The notes: generated from the sequence alone by a model not told the origin. 64,000 bases of DNA from JBDHWG01 sp039810085 (GCA_039810085.1 JBDHWG010000015.1:81542-145541), one strand, 5' to 3'. Shown: positions 17,619-26,871, counted from the stretch's first letter. Made by a program: numbers and translations.

Positions 17619-18265
17619 AGCGCCTCCAGGCAGGGTGCGACAGCGGCGAGCACGGCAGTCTGTACGGTTTCAACATCTCCCGTCGCGTCGATCACCCGCC
17701 AGCGGTGGGGTTCAGCGGAGGCCAGCGCGAGGTAGCCCTGGCGCACGCGCTCGTGGTATTCGATAGGTTTGCGGTCAAGGCGATTCCACTCACCGCCCTG
17801 CTGCGCGGCGTCGCGCTTGCGGCCAAGGCCGACGTTGACCGGGCAGTCAAGGTAGAGAGTGAGGTTCGGAGTCAGGCCGCCCGTCGCAAACGTGGTGATG
17901 GCGCGCAAAACCGCCAGGTCGAGGCCCAGCCCATACCCCTGGTAGGCTAGGGTCGAGTCGGCGAAGCGGTCGCAGACGACGATCGCGCCGCGCGCCAGAG
18001 CCGGGCGGATGCGTTCGGCGACGTGCTGCGCTCGAGATGCCGAGTAGAGCAGCACCTCGGCCGCCGAGTCCATGGCCGTGTTCTCCGGGGTCAGGATGAC
18101 GTGGCGAATCTGGTCGGCGATGGGCGTGCCGCCCGGCTCGCGGGTGAACATGACCGGCAGCTCGGCCTGCTGAAGTGACAAGGCGAGCTGCCGCGCCTGA
18201 GTGCTCTTGCCGCTGCCTTCGGCGCCCTCGAAGGTGATGAACAGGCCGCGTGCGTCCGTCGCCAT
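17594..18265 (-). CDS. tmk: Thymidylate kinase
   Basis: 223 residues. The P-loop is ITFEGAEGSGKSTQA; FTREPGGTPIADQIR and VVCDRFADSTLAYQGYG carry the DRY/DRF motif and the LID-adjacent residues; NLTLYLDCPVNVGLGRK follows. It phosphorylates dTMP to dTDP. The Arg of the DRx motif and the Gly-rich loop are intact. It begins one base after the stop of the R3H-ATPase gene, and its 3' end overlaps the cyclic-di-AMP receptor gene, so these genes form an operon. Confidence 0.95.
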   Translation of the reverse strand: MATDARGLFITFEGAEGSGKSTQARQLALSLQQAELPVMFTREPGGTPIADQIRHVILTPENTAMDSAAEVLLYSASRAQHVAERIRPALARGAIVVCDRFADSTLAYQGYGLGLDLAVLRAITTFATGGLTPNLTLYLDCPVNVGLGRKRDAAQQGGEWNRLDRKPIEYHERVRQGYLALASAEPHRWRVIDATGDVETVQTAVLAAVAPCLEALWQPPLLP

Positions 18266-18266
18266 G

Positions 18267-19865
18267 TCAGCGCCCGTCGCTGCGGTAGATGCGCACCCGC
18301 CGCCTCGGTTCCTGGCCGCTGCTCTGGGAATACAGCTTCGCCGAGCGGGCCAGCTCGTGCTGCTGGCGGCGAATGAACGAGTTCTGCGGCTTTAGCTCCA
18401 CCATCGACCGACTGCCCCGCAGTATGTCATTGATTGCGCTCTGAGCCTCGCGCATGGCCAAGTCGAAAGGGTCCGCTCGGACCTCCAGGCCGAATACGTC
18501 CGCCAACGCGCTTTCGATCTGGGCAGCTGAGTTGCTGCGCAGAACGTAGACTGGAATACCCGATTGCTCGGCCTCGGTGATGGCCTGCGGCCGCTTGCGG
18601 TAGTAACTCTTGAGCGTCAGCAGGACATCGGCGTCGCGCAATGAGTCGACGATGATGATGGGCAGCTCCAGGGACTTGGACGCCTGTCGCAGCCGGTTCT
18701 GGCTGATGCCGTAGGGGTAGGCGCGAATGCTACGGCGGTGCGCCTCAAGTGGCGGAAGCGCTGTGCCACGCGGCGCCGACATCGCCGCCTCGAAGTCGTC
18801 AACCTCGTCGTCGACAACATGCTGCGGCGCGGTGCTGCGCCCGACCGTCTGTCGCGTGGGTGGCTGGAGGGTCGTGCGCTGGACCTTCACATCGCCGTCT
18901 TCGTCGCGGTAGCGCAGCTCGGCCGGGGCCGGCCGCCCACGCAGGATGCTGTCAACCGCCTCGGCAACATTGGGGTGGACGGTCAGGTGCTCCCAGTCCT
19001 GGATTTCCACGACGACGTCGAAGGTCGGTGGGGCCATGCGCTCGAGCACCGACTTTTGCGTGCCGCGCCGCCGCGCCTCCTCGTCGGAGAGGGTGACCGT
19101 CTGAATGCCGCCGACCAGGTCCGCCAGCGTGGGGTTGTTCATGAGGTTGGCGAGGGTCTGGCCGTGGGCCGTACCGATGAGCTGGACCCCACGCTCGGCG
19201 ATGGTGCGCGCCGCCTCGGCCTCCTGCTCCCGCCCAATCTCGTCGATGATGATGACCTGGGGCATGTGGTTCTCGACGGCTTCGATCATCACCTCGTGTT
19301 GGAGCATCGGGGTCGAGACCTGCATGCGCCGCGACCGGCCGACGGCCGGATGCGGGATGTCGCCGTCGCCGCCAATCTCGTTCGACGTGTCCACGATGAC
19401 GACGCGGCGGCTCTCGCTCAGAATGCGAGCTACCTCGCGCAGCATCGTAGTTTTACCAACGCCCGGTTTGCCTAAAAGGAGCACACTCTGGCCCCCAGTG
19501 ACGATGTCGGTGATGATGTCAATCGTGCCCATGATGGCGCGGCCCACGCGCATCGTCAGGCCGACGATACGGCCCTTGCGGTTGCGAATCGCGGAGATGC
19601 GGTGCAGGGTGCGCTCGATGCCGGCGCGGTTGTCCTCGCCAAAGTCGCCGATGCGGGCGACGACGTAGTCAATATCCTCCTGGCTAACTTCTTCCGAGCC
19701 TAGGGTAATCTCGCGGTCGACGAAGCGTGCCTCGGCGGGGCGGCCAAGGTCGAGCACCATTTCGAGCAAGTCGTCTTTGTCGTCTACGGCGTTGATCTGG
19801 TCTCGGATTCGCGGCGGTAAAACGCTACACAAAGCGTCCAGGTCATCCGTCATCTCGTTTTGCAT
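18267..19865 (-). CDS. R3H-domain AAA ATPase (Ycf45 / SpoIIIAA-like)
   Basis: 532 residues. A SpoIIIAA/Ycf45-type ATPase core has VLLLGKPGVGKTTMLREVAR near residue 135 (Walker A), VIVDTSNEIGGDGD and VIIIDEIGREQEAEAA (Walker B). A middle linker follows, then a strand-helix module (LELPIIIVDSLRDADVLLTL, then IPVYVLRSN). The C-terminus is an R3H single-strand nucleic-acid-binding domain (FIRRQQHELARSAKLYSQSS, then GQEPRRRVRIY). Ycf45 is its plastid/cyanobacterial counterpart; the function is unknown. The start at 19865 (MQNEM) is preceded by GGGGAA; a second ATG at 19853 is possible. It is immediately upstream of tmk (one-base gap). Confidence 0.9.
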   Translation of the reverse strand: MQNEMTDDLDALCSVLPPRIRDQINAVDDKDDLLEMVLDLGRPAEARFVDREITLGSEEVSQEDIDYVVARIGDFGEDNRAGIERTLHRISAIRNRKGRIVGLTMRVGRAIMGTIDIITDIVTGGQSVLLLGKPGVGKTTMLREVARILSESRRVVIVDTSNEIGGDGDIPHPAVGRSRRMQVSTPMLQHEVMIEAVENHMPQVIIIDEIGREQEAEAARTIAERGVQLIGTAHGQTLANLMNNPTLADLVGGIQTVTLSDEEARRRGTQKSVLERMAPPTFDVVVEIQDWEHLTVHPNVAEAVDSILRGRPAPAELRYRDEDGDVKVQRTTLQPPTRQTVGRSTAPQHVVDDEVDDFEAAMSAPRGTALPPLEAHRRSIRAYPYGISQNRLRQASKSLELPIIIVDSLRDADVLLTLKSYYRKRPQAITEAEQSGIPVYVLRSNSAAQIESALADVFGLEVRADPFDLAMREAQSAINDILRGSRSMVELKPQNSFIRRQQHELARSAKLYSQSSGQEPRRRVRIYRSDGR

Positions 19866-19926
19866 TCTTAGTTCCCCGGCAGCGGCCCAGTGTCGTGGCA
19901 GGCCGCCCCGTCCATCTCGGTCTACT

Positions 19927-20985
19927 TCAAGCGCCGCCGGGCCGCCTTTCGGGGGAAAGGGGGCGTCGCGGCGCGGTGGTTGTCTGGAGGTTCGAGGCCG
20001 TGGAGGCGATCTCGACGCCGCGCTCCGGTACGGCCAGCCAATTGAGCGCGGGTTCCTTGACAGGCGCAACCGTTGCCTTGACCAGTAACAAGAGTGATGC
20101 CTGCAAGCGAAAGCCGAGGCGCTGCAACGTGTGCTGCACGACCGGCTCGTAGCCGCGCACGCCGCAGTAGATAGGCCGCAAGCTTGGGCCAACCTGGTGC
20201 AGCGCCTGCTTTACCAAGCTGTCGGCCAAGCGCTCGTCGTCGTCGTCCACGACAACTTTGAGCCAGTGACCGTGTACACCGCGCCGTAGACTCATGTAGC
20301 CACGCACTTCGGCCATGTGCTCCCAGACATATCGTTGGGAGCGGCGACGCGAGGCGATCTGGGGGACGTGCCACGCGCTGCCGGGCAGGCACTCGACCTG
20401 CTGCACGGCGCGCGGCGCCGCGTGGCAGAACAGGCGCTGAACACCCCAGTTGTCGCGCCGCTCCATCGGTCGGACGCTCAGAACCGGGCCAGGGGGCGTG
20501 GGCAGCCGGTCGAGGCGGAAAACGTGCTCCTGGGCGTAGACGACAAAGCCGGCGCTGCGAAACGCTTCAATCGCGTCAGTGTCTCCCGTGGGGAGCTTGG
20601 CGAAGAGCCGTTGCCGCCCCTGTGCGCCCGCCTCCTTGGTCGCGTGGAGCAGCAAGCGCCGCCAAACCTCAGCTGTCGCTCCGTCCGTGGTTGCCAGGGC
20701 CGGGGCAATGAAGAGGATGTCAACTTCCTGGCGCGAAGCGCGAATTCCCGTTTGCACGAACCCACGCAGGCGCTGCCGTTGCTCCCGCCCGTTGAGGACG
20801 TAGGTTGACCGCCACTGTCCTCCGAAGGGGCGATAGTAATTCCGCAAGGCCGCCGAGAGGGGCCACAGAGGGTCTACGACGGCGCTTTCCAGGTCAAGAT
20901 GAGCGCCGGAGCGTTGTAGACCTTGCACGAGAGGCACGTCTCGCAGTCCAAACTTGCGCGCTGCCACTGTCACACGGGCCTCCAA
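19927..20985 (-). CDS. GNAT-like acetyltransferase of unknown substrate
   Basis: 352 residues. The N-terminal half has GNAT-like features (VAARKFGLRDVPLVQGLQRS, RGFVQTGIRASRQEVDILFI, LLLHATKEAGAQGRQRLFAK, then AFRSAGFVVYAQEHVFRLDR), consistent with the strand-helix core and the final β-bulge strand of GNAT enzymes. The C-terminal half is a second, degenerate GNAT-like domain (VVVDDDDERLADSLVKQALH, then RLGFRLQASLLLLVKAT). The pairing with the R3H ATPase and tmk suggests a conserved neighbourhood; the gap to the ATPase gene is 61 bases. No strong acetyl-CoA motif can be pinned down, so the family call is moderate. Confidence 0.65.
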   Translation of the reverse strand: MEARVTVAARKFGLRDVPLVQGLQRSGAHLDLESAVVDPLWPLSAALRNYYRPFGGQWRSTYVLNGREQRQRLRGFVQTGIRASRQEVDILFIAPALATTDGATAEVWRRLLLHATKEAGAQGRQRLFAKLPTGDTDAIEAFRSAGFVVYAQEHVFRLDRLPTPPGPVLSVRPMERRDNWGVQRLFCHAAPRAVQQVECLPGSAWHVPQIASRRRSQRYVWEHMAEVRGYMSLRRGVHGHWLKVVVDDDDERLADSLVKQALHQVGPSLRPIYCGVRGYEPVVQHTLQRLGFRLQASLLLLVKATVAPVKEPALNWLAVPERGVEIASTASNLQTTTAPRRPLSPERRPGGA

Positions 20986-21075
20986 CGGAACCGCCCCTTG
21001 ACCGTCGGGCTTAATCGAAGGTTGAGTGCCCTTACCAACGTCAACTCTATCAGATACGCCTTCCGAGCATCATAA

Positions 21076-21111
21076 GTATAGACGGGCTGCAGTATAGACG
21101 GGCTGCAAGCC
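21076..21111. repeat. 16-bp tandem duplication with GGGCTGCAAGCC motif
   Basis: The 16-mer GTATAGACGGGCTGCA occurs twice in tandem at 21076-21091 and 21092-21107. The second copy continues as AAGCC, giving the 14-mer ACGGGCTGCAAGCC (21098-21111), which recurs exactly, on the other strand, at 43943-43956. Confidence 0.8.
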
Positions 21112-21155
21112 CAGCCCATCGCTTCGCTCTACGCGGCGGACGATTTCCACAGTGC

Positions 21156-21500
21156 TCAGGACTTGTACGTACCGTCAATCGTGCGGCCATCCGTAGGGCT
21201 TGGCTCACCCCGTAGGGCGCGACGGTGCATGTCCACGCGGTCCTCGGGCGAGAGCTTGATGAACCACGTGATGGCGAAGGCGATCAGCGCCACGTCGTCC
21301 GCCTGACCGATGATCGGAAGGTAGTCGGGGATGACGTCGATGGGCGAAACAACGTACAGAATCCCCAGGATGGGAATGATCTTCAAATACCACGGCACTT
21401 CCGAGTCGCGGAACAGCCGCCATGCGAGGCGGATATCCGTCCACAGTTCTCCGAATATGTTACCTTTGCCTTGCTGGGATGCTGGGCCTTGGGAGCTCAT
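21156..21500 (-). CDS. DUF1232 (YkvA-like) small membrane protein
   Basis: 114 residues. The defining DUF1232 block is ILYVVSPIDVIPDYLPIIGQ followed by ADDVALIAFAI, with two short hydrophobic segments around residues 40-60 and 65-85. The N-terminal ~25 residues are polar. The family is widespread and of unknown function, usually predicted as a membrane-associated protein. It has its own promoter and is divergent from galT. No strong neighbour link. Confidence 0.92.
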   Translation of the reverse strand: MSSQGPASQQGKGNIFGELWTDIRLAWRLFRDSEVPWYLKIIPILGILYVVSPIDVIPDYLPIIGQADDVALIAFAITWFIKLSPEDRVDMHRRALRGEPSPTDGRTIDGTYKS

Positions 21501-21535
21501 TGACGTTATCTCCTACTCCTGTCAGATACACTGCA

Positions 21536-21564
21536 ATTATAAGGTCGGACCCTCTGTTTAGCAA
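21536..21564 (-). promoter_or_regulatory. Promoter for the DUF1232 gene
   Basis: On the minus strand, TTGCTA (21559-21564), a 17-base spacer and TATAAT (21536-21541), 36 bases upstream of the ATG. Confidence 0.75.
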
Positions 21565-21574
21565 CCGTTTCCAC

Positions 21575-21602
21575 TTGCGCGGCTCTCACCGACCATTATA
21601 AT
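21575..21602 (+). promoter_or_regulatory. Promoter for galT-galK
   Basis: TTGCGC (21575-21580), a 16-base spacer and TATAAT (21597-21602), 39 bases upstream of the galT ATG. It is divergent from the DUF1232 promoter 10 bases away, so one regulator could act on both. Confidence 0.7.
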
Positions 21603-21641
21603 AACCGCATATTAGTGGTATATCGTAAGGTCAGGTGAGAC

Positions 21642-22687
21642 ATGACAAACTTTTTTTCGAGCAGCCCGCATCGTCGTTTTAACCCGTTGATGGGAGAGTG
21701 GGTCCTCGTCTCTCCCCACCGCACGCAGCGCCCCTGGCAGGGCCAGGTAGAGACCCCGCCGCCGGAGCATCGTCCCACGTATGACCCGACCTGCTACCTC
21801 TGTCCGGGCAATACGCGGGCCAACAACGAGCGGAACCCCGACTACACATCCACATACGTATTTACGAATGACTTCCCCGCTTTGTTGCCGGATTCGCCCA
21901 ACGACGTTTGGTCAAATGGCGACTTGCTGCGGGCCGAGGGCGCTCGCGGCACGTGCCGCGTATTGTGCTTCTCGCCGCGCCACGACCTCACCCTCGCCGT
22001 CATGGACCAACCTTCCATACGTCAGGTGGTGGATGCATGGGCGGCGCAGTACGATGAGCTGATTGGCTATGAGTGGGTGGGGCACGTCGAGGTGTTCGAG
22101 AATCGCGGCGCGATGATGGGCGCGAGCAATCCCCACCCCCACGGGCAAATCTGGGCTACCGAGCACGTTCCGTCGATACCAGCGCGAGAGTTGGCGGCGC
22201 TGGCCGAGTACCGGGCGTGGCACGGTCGGTCCATGCTCGAAGACTACGCGGCGCTGGAGGAGGCCCAGGGGGAGCGCGTTGTTTGCGCCAACGACTACTT
22301 CCTCGCCGTCGTCCCATTCTGGGCAGTGTGGCCGTTCGAAACCTTGGTCATTGCCCGCGAGCCGGTCGGTACGATTAGTGATCTCGACGCTGCGGGGCGC
22401 GACGCCCTGGCCGATATCGTCCATCGGGTGACGACGCGCTACGACAATGTCTTCTCGACGTCGTTCCCATACTCGATGGGCTTCCACCAGCGGGCGAAGG
22501 GCAACAACGGCGAAGCGGCTCACCTGCACGCCCACTTCTACCCGCCGCTGCTGCGCTCGGCGACTGTGCGCAAGTTCATGGTGGGATTCGAGATGCTGGG
22601 CGAGGCTCAGCGCGACATTACCGCCGAGACCGCCGCCGAGCGGCTGCGCGAGGTCGGCGAGACGCACTATACCCAGGGGAGGACAGC

Positions 22688-22691
<4 letters not shown>
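21642..22691 (+). CDS. galT: Galactose-1-phosphate uridylyltransferase
   Basis: 349 residues. The uridylylated-His motif is intact in ASNPHPHGQIWA (HPH), and the Cys pair of the N-terminal metal site is CYLC in PTCYLCPGNTRANN-like context. FHQRAKGNNGEAAHLHAHFY is the conserved C-terminal block. It swaps UMP between UDP-glucose and galactose-1-phosphate in the Leloir pathway. The start ATG has AGGTGAG upstream. It overlaps galK by four bases (GTGA), so the genes form a two-gene operon. galE and galM are not in the window. Confidence 0.96.
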
Positions 22692-23845
<1,154 letters not shown>

Positions 23846-23900
23846 CGCCGCCATGACATTGTGCGACTATGGCGTGTCCTGGTCACGCAACTAAGCGACG

Positions 23901-24506
23901 ATGAAGGTGTTATATACCACAGAACGCCCAGGGGGATCGGTGAGCGATTCCGAGGAACAGCTCGTGCAGATGGCGAAAGGCGACCCCAGCGCGTTCGGCC
24001 AGCTGTATGAGCGCTACGTGGACAAGGTGTATAGCTACATCTTCCACCGCGTCGGGAACCAGGATGATGCGGAGGACCTGACGTCTCGCGCGTTCCAGCG
24101 GGCGCTCGTCAACCTCGGCGCGTACGTGGACCGCGGCGTGCCCTTCTCGGCGTGGCTGTTCCGCATCGCGCATAACCTTGTGGCGAACTGGCACCGCGAC
24201 CAGCACCGCCGCCCCCTTGTGGTTTTGGACGAGCTAGTGCCCAGCCGCCAGCCGCTGCCGGAGAACGCCGCTGAAGTGGCCGAGGAAGAGGCGGTGCTGA
24301 TGGCCGCCATCCACAGCCTACCGGTGGATCGGCAAACGCTGCTGCTCTTCAAGTTCAGCGAAGGATTGTCGAACGCGGAAATCGCGCACCGCCTGGGCCG
24401 CAGTGAAGGGGCCGTGAAGTCGCTGTATCACCGAACGCTGCTGTCACTGCGCGAGGAACTGGAACGTCGCGGGTGGAACGTTGAGGCGCGGCGGTTCGAC
24501 GCATGA
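23901..24506 (+). CDS. ECF-type RNA polymerase sigma factor
   Basis: 201 residues. Region 2 is FGQLYERYVDKVYSYIFHRV, with DDAEDLTSRAFQRALVNL, then AWLFRIAHNLVANWHRDQHR. Region 4 is LPVDRQTLLLFKFSEGLSNA, then EIAHRLGRSEGAVKSLYHRT. This is a standard two-domain ECF sigma-70 protein without an added domain. The ATG at 23901 has a weak ribosome site. A GTG at 23940, preceded by GGGGG, would remove 13 residues and leave the conserved part intact, so it is a possible real start. The next gene, 33 bases on, encodes a short single-helix membrane protein that may be its anti-sigma factor. Confidence 0.92.
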   Translation: MKVLYTTERPGGSVSDSEEQLVQMAKGDPSAFGQLYERYVDKVYSYIFHRVGNQDDAEDLTSRAFQRALVNLGAYVDRGVPFSAWLFRIAHNLVANWHRDQHRRPLVVLDELVPSRQPLPENAAEVAEEEAVLMAAIHSLPVDRQTLLLFKFSEGLSNAEIAHRLGRSEGAVKSLYHRTLLSLREELERRGWNVEARRFDA

Positions 24507-24539
24507 CGGTCGAGCAAGGCGCCCTTCAAAGGAAAGATC

Positions 24540-24980
24540 ATGGATGAGCACGTGAAGGCGGAAATTCTCGCTGCCCACGCCGACCGCCTCAACCAGGGCC
24601 AGGATGCGACGGATGAATTACTGACCCTTTTCCCCGACGCGGATAGCGATCTGTCGGAGCTGATGCGGCTGGCCGCCCGCGTCCACGTTATCCTAGGGCC
24701 GGTCTACCCCAACCCGGTGTTTCGCCTCCAGCTAAAGCAGGAATTGCTCGACGCGGCGCGGGCACGCAGTCTCGAAGCGCCGCTCCCTATGCTGGCGGCC
24801 TGGCGCGAGGACGCCGAGCTGTGGGTGGAGTCGGCGCGGCGGCATCTGCCGGAGTGGACGAGCTATCCGTGGAGCGAGCGCCCCTTGCCGCCGACGCTGG
24901 TGCTGGCGGCGCTCAGCCTGACCGGCGCTGGTGTCTGGGTCTACCTTCGCCACCGCGACGTGCAGCGGCGCGAACAATAA
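24540..24980 (+). CDS. Short single-pass membrane protein, possible anti-sigma partner
   Basis: 146 residues, no family recognised. The N-terminal ~110 residues are cytosolic in character with many Leu/Ala heptads (LLTLFPDADSDLSELMRLAA, AAWREDAELWVESARRHLPE). A single membrane helix follows at about 118-137 (TLVLAALSLTGAGVWVYLRH), with a short basic tail. No ZAS (HxxxCxxC) motif is present, so it is not a classic zinc anti-sigma protein. Position directly after an ECF sigma gene on the same strand is the main reason for the anti-sigma suggestion. It could equally be an unrelated membrane protein. Confidence 0.55.
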   Translation: MDEHVKAEILAAHADRLNQGQDATDELLTLFPDADSDLSELMRLAARVHVILGPVYPNPVFRLQLKQELLDAARARSLEAPLPMLAAWREDAELWVESARRHLPEWTSYPWSERPLPPTLVLAALSLTGAGVWVYLRHRDVQRREQ

Positions 24981-24994
24981 CCGTTGAAGTTCAG

Positions 24995-26188
24995 CTAGGC
25001 TTTCTCAGCCGCCTTGCCCTCTGGCTCGGCGAAGTGGACCACCAGCGTGTCGCCCTCGAAGCCGGCGCGCGCCACATCGAGGCCGGCGAGGGCGCGGGGC
25101 AGGATGAGATTGCGGCGGAAGTTGCCGATGTCGATGACCAGCTCGTCGCCGAAGCGCCCCAGGTCCACGGCGCGGCGGTCCACAAGGGGCAGGCGCAAGC
25201 GCAGGTCATACCCGCCATTGGAAGCCGAGATTGTCTGCGGCTGCCCCTGGTAGAGCACCTTCGTCGGGTCCACGTCGTTGTAGATGGTCTTCGCCATCTT
25301 GCGCAGCATGGGGACGCCGACCATCTCCTGCTCGAACAGAGGCACTTTGAAGATGGGCAGCGGCGCGAACGCCTGGTCTACAAGCTGCCCGTACTTCTCC
25401 TGCATGTCCTTCCAGCCCTGCATGTAGGCGTCGTTGACAGCCTGAGGTAGAATGCGGTTCGAGATGATGGCGTCGGTGGGGAAGCCGTAGAGGCTCAGAT
25501 AGGTGAACGTGCGCTGCGCTTCCTTGACGACCATCTTCTCCGGGTTGAGCACGATACGCGTCGAGGAGATCGTCGGGTTCGTGAGCAGCGCGTTCATCTT
25601 GTCGAGCTGGAGCAGAAGCTGCTTGATGGACTCGAAGACGTCGTCGTCTGGCGTCGGGATGTCGGTCATGGCGCGAATGAGAGGCCCCGCCAACTGCGCC
25701 ATCTTGCGCTGGAAGGGGAAGATCTGGGCCAGATACCAGCGCGCTGCCTCAGGGAAGGACAGGAACTTGAGCGTCTCGCCGGTTGGCGCGCAATCGACGA
25801 TGATGACGTCGTACTCGCCGCTGGCATACAGATGGGTAATCTGGAGCAGGCTCGCCAGCTCTTCCATGCCTGGCAAGACGCTCGCTTCCTGGGCCAGCAG
25901 GCCGTCTGCACCGCGCCAGACGAGAATGCCCGACAGGTAATCCTGGACAGTGCCCCAGTACTCGTCCATCTGGTGGAGAACGTCGATTTCCTGTCCCCAT
26001 AGCTTCGACGCAATCGGGGTGGGGGTCGCGCCTAGAGGGATGTCAAACGAGTCGCCGAGGGAGTGGGCCGCGTCGGTGCTCAGGACAATCGTGCGATAGC
26101 CCATGTCGGCGCAGCGCACAGCGGTTGCCGCCGAAACGCTCGTCTTGCCCACGCCCCCTTTACCCGTATAGAGAATAATCCGCGCCAT
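24995..26188 (-). CDS. ArsA/Get3-type ATPase with C-terminal Hsp20-like domain
   Basis: 397 residues. The deviant Walker A is IILYTGKGGVGKTSVSAATA; the switch I region has LSTDAAHSLGDSFD; VDCAPTGETLKFLSFPEA is switch II. The C-terminal ~70 residues (DLGRFGDELVIDIGNFRRNL) are an alpha-crystallin/Hsp20-like domain found in ArsA_HSP20 fusions of Chloroflexota and Actinobacteria. Classic ArsA drives arsenite extrusion, and Get3 inserts tail-anchored proteins; here there is no arsB/arsR nearby, so an arsenic role is doubtful and a chaperone-like or targeting role is more likely, but it is not shown. The gene is convergent with the sigma/partner pair. Confidence 0.9.
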   Translation of the reverse strand: MARIILYTGKGGVGKTSVSAATAVRCADMGYRTIVLSTDAAHSLGDSFDIPLGATPTPIASKLWGQEIDVLHQMDEYWGTVQDYLSGILVWRGADGLLAQEASVLPGMEELASLLQITHLYASGEYDVIIVDCAPTGETLKFLSFPEAARWYLAQIFPFQRKMAQLAGPLIRAMTDIPTPDDDVFESIKQLLLQLDKMNALLTNPTISSTRIVLNPEKMVVKEAQRTFTYLSLYGFPTDAIISNRILPQAVNDAYMQGWKDMQEKYGQLVDQAFAPLPIFKVPLFEQEMVGVPMLRKMAKTIYNDVDPTKVLYQGQPQTISASNGGYDLRLRLPLVDRRAVDLGRFGDELVIDIGNFRRNLILPRALAGLDVARAGFEGDTLVVHFAEPEGKAAEKA

Positions 26189-26232
26189 AAGTCCTCGCGA
26201 TCCAGCAAGTGCACAGAATGAGCAAGTCAGAC

Positions 26233-26354
26233 CGTCATTGCGAGGAGGACGGCAGGACGACGAAGCAATCCCTCGTCCGATGAAATTGCACGCTTTCGTG
26301 TGCTGGCCGGTCCTTAACAGGGGCAGGGATTGCTTCGCTGTGCTCGCAATGACG
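26233..26354. repeat. Palindromic repeat element, copy 1 (two nested 12-bp inverted repeats)
   Basis: The outer pair CGTCATTGCGAG (26233-26244) / CTCGCAATGACG (26343-26354) is perfect. The inner pair CGAAGCAATCCC (26261-26272) / GGGATTGCTTCG (26326-26337) is also perfect. The same arrangement occurs at 58673-58792, with matched changes in both arms. It looks like a non-coding mobile or REP/MITE-like element. Confidence 0.85.
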
Positions 26355-26374
26355 CCAATCAGTATAGAAGTATA

Positions 26375-26419
26375 GGCGCGTCAAAGGGCGGCGGCAAGGA
26401 ATGCGCCCTTTGACGCGCC
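26375..26419. repeat. 16-bp perfect inverted repeat
   Basis: GGCGCGTCAAAGGGCG (26375-26390) and its exact reverse complement (26404-26419) flank a 13-base loop, 45 bases before the NTF2-like gene. It lies between two divergent genes, so it is not at a normal terminator position. Confidence 0.8.
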
Positions 26420-26463
26420 GTGCTGCCCGTGCTACTCTTGACGCACACAGGAGGTAAGGCAGC

Positions 26464-26850
26464 ATGACCGAACAGCTCGAGCGCAACAAACAGACGGCAA
26501 TGACCTTCTACGACTTGATGTTCAACCAGGGCAAACCTGTTGAGGCGATTGAGCAGTACTCAGGCGATGTCTACATTCAGCACAACCCACACGTAGGGGA
26601 TGGCAAAGAGGCATTCATCGAGTATTTCACGCGGATGGCGCAGGAGTATCCCGGCAAGCACGTTACCTTCAAACGGGCGATTGCCGAGGGCAACTACGTC
26701 GTTCTGCACTGCTACCAACAATGGCCCGGTGACAACGATTACGCGGGTATCGACATCTTTCGCTTCGATGACCAGGGCAAAATTGTCGAGCACTGGGACG
26801 TGCTTCAGATTATTCCTGAACACTCGGCCAACAACAATACGATGTTCTAG
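26464..26850 (+). CDS. NTF2-like / SnoaL-type protein
   Basis: 128 residues. Sequence blocks such as TFYDLMFNQGKPVEAIEQYS, DVYIQHNPHVGDGKEAFIEY and DIFRFDDQGKIVEHWDVLQI match the SnoaL-like polyketide-cyclase branch of the NTF2 fold, in which the acidic and His residues sit around a hydrophobic pocket. Many members are uncharacterised; reaction unknown. AGGAGG precedes the ATG at good spacing. The HIT gene follows 21 bases downstream on the same strand. Confidence 0.85.
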   Translation: MTEQLERNKQTAMTFYDLMFNQGKPVEAIEQYSGDVYIQHNPHVGDGKEAFIEYFTRMAQEYPGKHVTFKRAIAEGNYVVLHCYQQWPGDNDYAGIDIFRFDDQGKIVEHWDVLQIIPEHSANNNTMF

Positions 26851-26871
26851 GGGGTCGTAAGGGGGCAAAGC

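Noticed and set aside
26189..26463. Possible insertion sequence remnant
   Set aside because: Inverted repeats are present but no transposase fragment or coding frame; better described as palindromic non-coding elements.
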